From SZUA-448 sp964602475 (lineage in GTDB: Bacteria; Bacillota; Clostridia; Lachnospirales; Lachnospiraceae): 24,890 bases of DNA. The stretch lies in the NCBI GenBank assembly GCA_964602475.1, contig CAZRRN010000040.1, positions 1-24,890 on the forward strand, given 5' to 3'. The translations under genes and the position numbers were made by a program. The notes under the pieces were generated by a model, which saw only the letters and a program-made list of their open reading frames with translations, ran no database searches and was not told the origin of the DNA. The first letter of the stretch is position 1. Every line of letters begins with the position of its first letter. Below, one piece after another: positions 23,238-24,890 of the stretch.

Positions 23238-24146
23238 TTATTTTTCGCAGGCATTTTCCTTAAAGCCTTCTTCCAGTTTCGGTTTACTGCTTCGTTCCTG
23301 ACAGAGTTCTGAAATCATTATTGCAGCAAAAATCAGAAGAAAGCCGATACAAAGCCTGATATTCAGACGTTCCTTATAAAAAATCACAGAGAACAGAACT
23401 CCAAATACCGATTCCAGTGACAGTATCAACGCTGCAGAGGAAGGATTTGTATACTTCTGACCGAGATTCTGCAAAAGCAGCGCACAGGCAGTACAGCATA
23501 CGGCAAGATAAGAAATCCCAAGCCAAAAAGAACCACTAAAGTTCCACTGTATTTCGGGATGTAGAAACAGAGCTGTAATTCCTGCGTACACCGCACAAAA
23601 GGCAAATTGCAGAATGGTGATCAAAACTGCATCTTTATCTTTACTGAATTTTGCAACTACCACAATGTGTGCAGCATAAAAAAAGCCTCCAACCAGCGTA
23701 AATGCATCTCCCCATTGTACTGTAAATCCACTCGTAAGCGAGACAAAACCAATCCCCGTCACACACAGCAGTGCTGCCGCGACATTGTATTTTGTCGGTC
23801 GGGTACGGTCCACCAGCCAGTATAGGAATGGGACAATGATACAGTATACCGCTGTTAAAAATGCATTTTTTCCAGGAGTAGTGCCCGACAGTCCAATCGT
23901 CTGCGTATAATAGGCAAGATAAAGGCAAAGCCCAATTACAGCACTCTGCCATAGATATTCTTTATTGATTAATTTAAGTTTTCCGGCAAATATAGCTGCC
24001 AGTAATATTGCCGCCACAGAAAACCTGATTGCAAGCAGATAGGCGGTAGGAATCATCTCTACTGTATTCTTCATAATGAAGAAGGAACTGCCCCAGATCA
24101 GCGTTGCCAGCAGCAATGCAGGCTTTGCCAGCCGTTTCATTATCAT
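23238..24146 (-). CDS. DMT superfamily (EamA) permease
   Basis: 302 residues with about ten membrane segments and two repeated EamA halves. The first half starts with LLATLIWGSSFFIMK (about 12-26), typical of the family; the second half ends with SLESVFGVLFSVIFYKERL (about 244-262), also typical. The C-terminal 25 residues are charged and cytosolic. Members carry amino acids, nucleotides or other small metabolites, mostly outward; the substrate here is unknown. The ATG follows the stop of the LD-carboxypeptidase gene after a single base, so translation is coupled; GGAG lies ten bases upstream. A second ATG is at codon 3 (MKRLAKP). Confidence 0.9.
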   Translation of the reverse strand: MIMKRLAKPALLLATLIWGSSFFIMKNTVEMIPTAYLLAIRFSVAAILLAAIFAGKLKLINKEYLWQSAVIGLCLYLAYYTQTIGLSGTTPGKNAFLTAVYCIIVPFLYWLVDRTRPTKYNVAAALLCVTGIGFVSLTSGFTVQWGDAFTLVGGFFYAAHIVVVAKFSKDKDAVLITILQFAFCAVYAGITALFLHPEIQWNFSGSFWLGISYLAVCCTACALLLQNLGQKYTNPSSAALILSLESVFGVLFSVIFYKERLNIRLCIGFLLIFAAIMISELCQERSSKPKLEEGFKENACEK

Positions 24147-24147
24147 A

Positions 24148-24890
24148 TCACTTAAGCTCCATCTTTATCTTTACCGAACCGTCTTCTGCTGATACCGTTG
24201 CAAAGCTTCCGTTAATTAACGGCATAGCCGGCGGAAGATGCCCAATATCAAGGTCCAGAAGAATCGGAAGTTTGTATTTCTTAAGAATACCGGTCACTGC
24301 AGTATACCGGTTAAGTCCGAACGCTTCGTCATCAAAGTGATATGGTCGTCCAATCAGAAAACCCTTTGCGTATTTGAACCAGCCCGCCTGCTCCAGTTGC
24401 CACAATGCACGGCGAATATCCATCGTGGAAAGATCGCAGGCCTCCAGAAACCAGATAAATCCATCCTCTCGATACAGTTCAAGAAACTCTCCGACATGAT
24501 CATATTTCGTACCAGTCAGCTGCCTTAAAATGTCCATACATCCACCGATGAGCCTTCCGGAAAACGAGGTGTCATAATTCATCATGCGGAAGGTAGTCTT
24601 TTCCGTAATATTATAGGGTACAAGTGGCGTATCTTCTGTACGGAGTGATTCCTTCTGCCAGCCATTGTAGCTGTTTACCGTCTGTTTCTTTCCACAAAGC
24701 ATCTGAAATGCGTCCTCGACTGCAGGATGCCATGGTTCCATTCCGAACGCCGGTGCACAGGGTCCATACAGAGAAGCGGTATTACACATTGTCGTCAGAA
24801 GAAATTCCAGATTTGTGTTGTCCGAATAGCCCATAAACCATTTCGGTCTTGTTACGCGAATACGTTCAAAATCAATATATTCCAGAATCT
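24148..24890 (-). CDS. S66 family LD-carboxypeptidase (MccF/LdcA-like), N-terminus outside window
   Basis: The open frame continues to the right edge: the codons before 24834 read ...FERIRVTRPKWF and then MGYSDNTNLEFLL, so the visible ATG at 24834 is internal. About 247 C-terminal residues are present. The nucleophile is the Ser of GYSDNT; the partner Glu is probably in WFLEACDL and the His is in DIGHLPPAMPL, giving the Ser-Glu-His set of family S66. Family members either cut the L,D-bond of murein tetrapeptides during recycling or, as in MccF, cleave the microcin C-type acyl-nucleotide; the sequence does not decide between these. It is the first visible gene of an operon with the DMT permease (one-base gap) and the DUF523 protein. 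Confidence 0.9.
   Translation of the reverse strand, partial: ILEYIDFERIRVTRPKWFMGYSDNTNLEFLLTTMCNTASLYGPCAPAFGMEPWHPAVEDAFQMLCGKKQTVNSYNGWQKESLRTEDTPLVPYNITEKTTFRMMNYDTSFSGRLIGGCMDILRQLTGTKYDHVGEFLELYREDGFIWFLEACDLSTMDIRRALWQLEQAGWFKYAKGFLIGRPYHFDDEAFGLNRYTAVTGILKKYKLPILLDLDIGHLPPAMPLINGSFATVSAEDGSVKIKMELK

Noticed and set aside
1..24890. CRISPR array, tRNA, rRNA, insertion sequence or prophage
   Set aside because: I looked for spaced direct repeats, cloverleaf-like segments, transposase or integrase motifs and long terminal inverted repeats and saw none.

Overview
The window looks like chromosome of a Gram-positive Clostridia, most likely a Lachnospiraceae-type Firmicute. This is inference: moderate GC, strong AGGAGG-type ribosome binding sites, sigma-A promoters with 17-bp spacers, short A/T-rich intergenic regions, and protein types common in that group (acyl-ACP thioesterase, PocR-domain transducer, small Cys-rich 'chorion-like' protein, Csp-like subtilase, DUF6273). 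I see no tRNA, rRNA, transposase, phage gene or CRISPR array. Most genes are on the minus strand; one three-gene island (5721-8980) is on the plus strand.

Left part, minus strand, read right to left: a double-hotdog acyl-ACP thioesterase; an SPFH protein with three C-terminal zinc ribbons (B. subtilis YdjI type) with a good promoter and its own terminator; a YdjG-like double-zinc-ribbon membrane protein; an Sfp-type phosphopantetheinyl transferase; and an intracellular-looking S8 subtilase cut by the window edge. The plus-strand island holds a soluble PocR-domain chemotaxis-type transducer, a membrane-anchored DUF6273/Ig-like/transglutaminase-like fusion protein, and a 76-residue protein with 14 cysteines.

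Middle part, minus strand: a heterodimeric ABC exporter (one degenerate and one canonical ATPase domain, overlapping ATGA) followed by an aldo/keto reductase with two 4Fe-4S motifs; then mutY, preceded by a small ECF-type sigma factor gene with no anti-sigma gene beside it.

Right part, minus strand: the most distinctive locus runs response regulator -> ABC half-exporter -> DUF1854 protein -> ABC half-exporter (21696 down to 16076). Both half-exporters carry the same unusual N-terminal cytosolic domain plus a zinc ribbon before the membrane domain. DUF1854/ABC sets are known to me from proteobacterial cyanophycin loci, but no cyanophycin gene is visible here. Further right are a hemolysin III/PAQR-type membrane protein and an operon of an S66 LD-carboxypeptidase (partial), a DMT-family permease and a DUF523/TudS-like protein ending in a clear terminator.

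Functional themes are envelope maintenance and export (four ABC half-exporters, SPFH/zinc-ribbon module, LD-carboxypeptidase, transglutaminase-like protein) and signal input (PocR transducer, receiver, ECF sigma). The strongest candidate for an undescribed system is the receiver-ABC-DUF1854-ABC operon.
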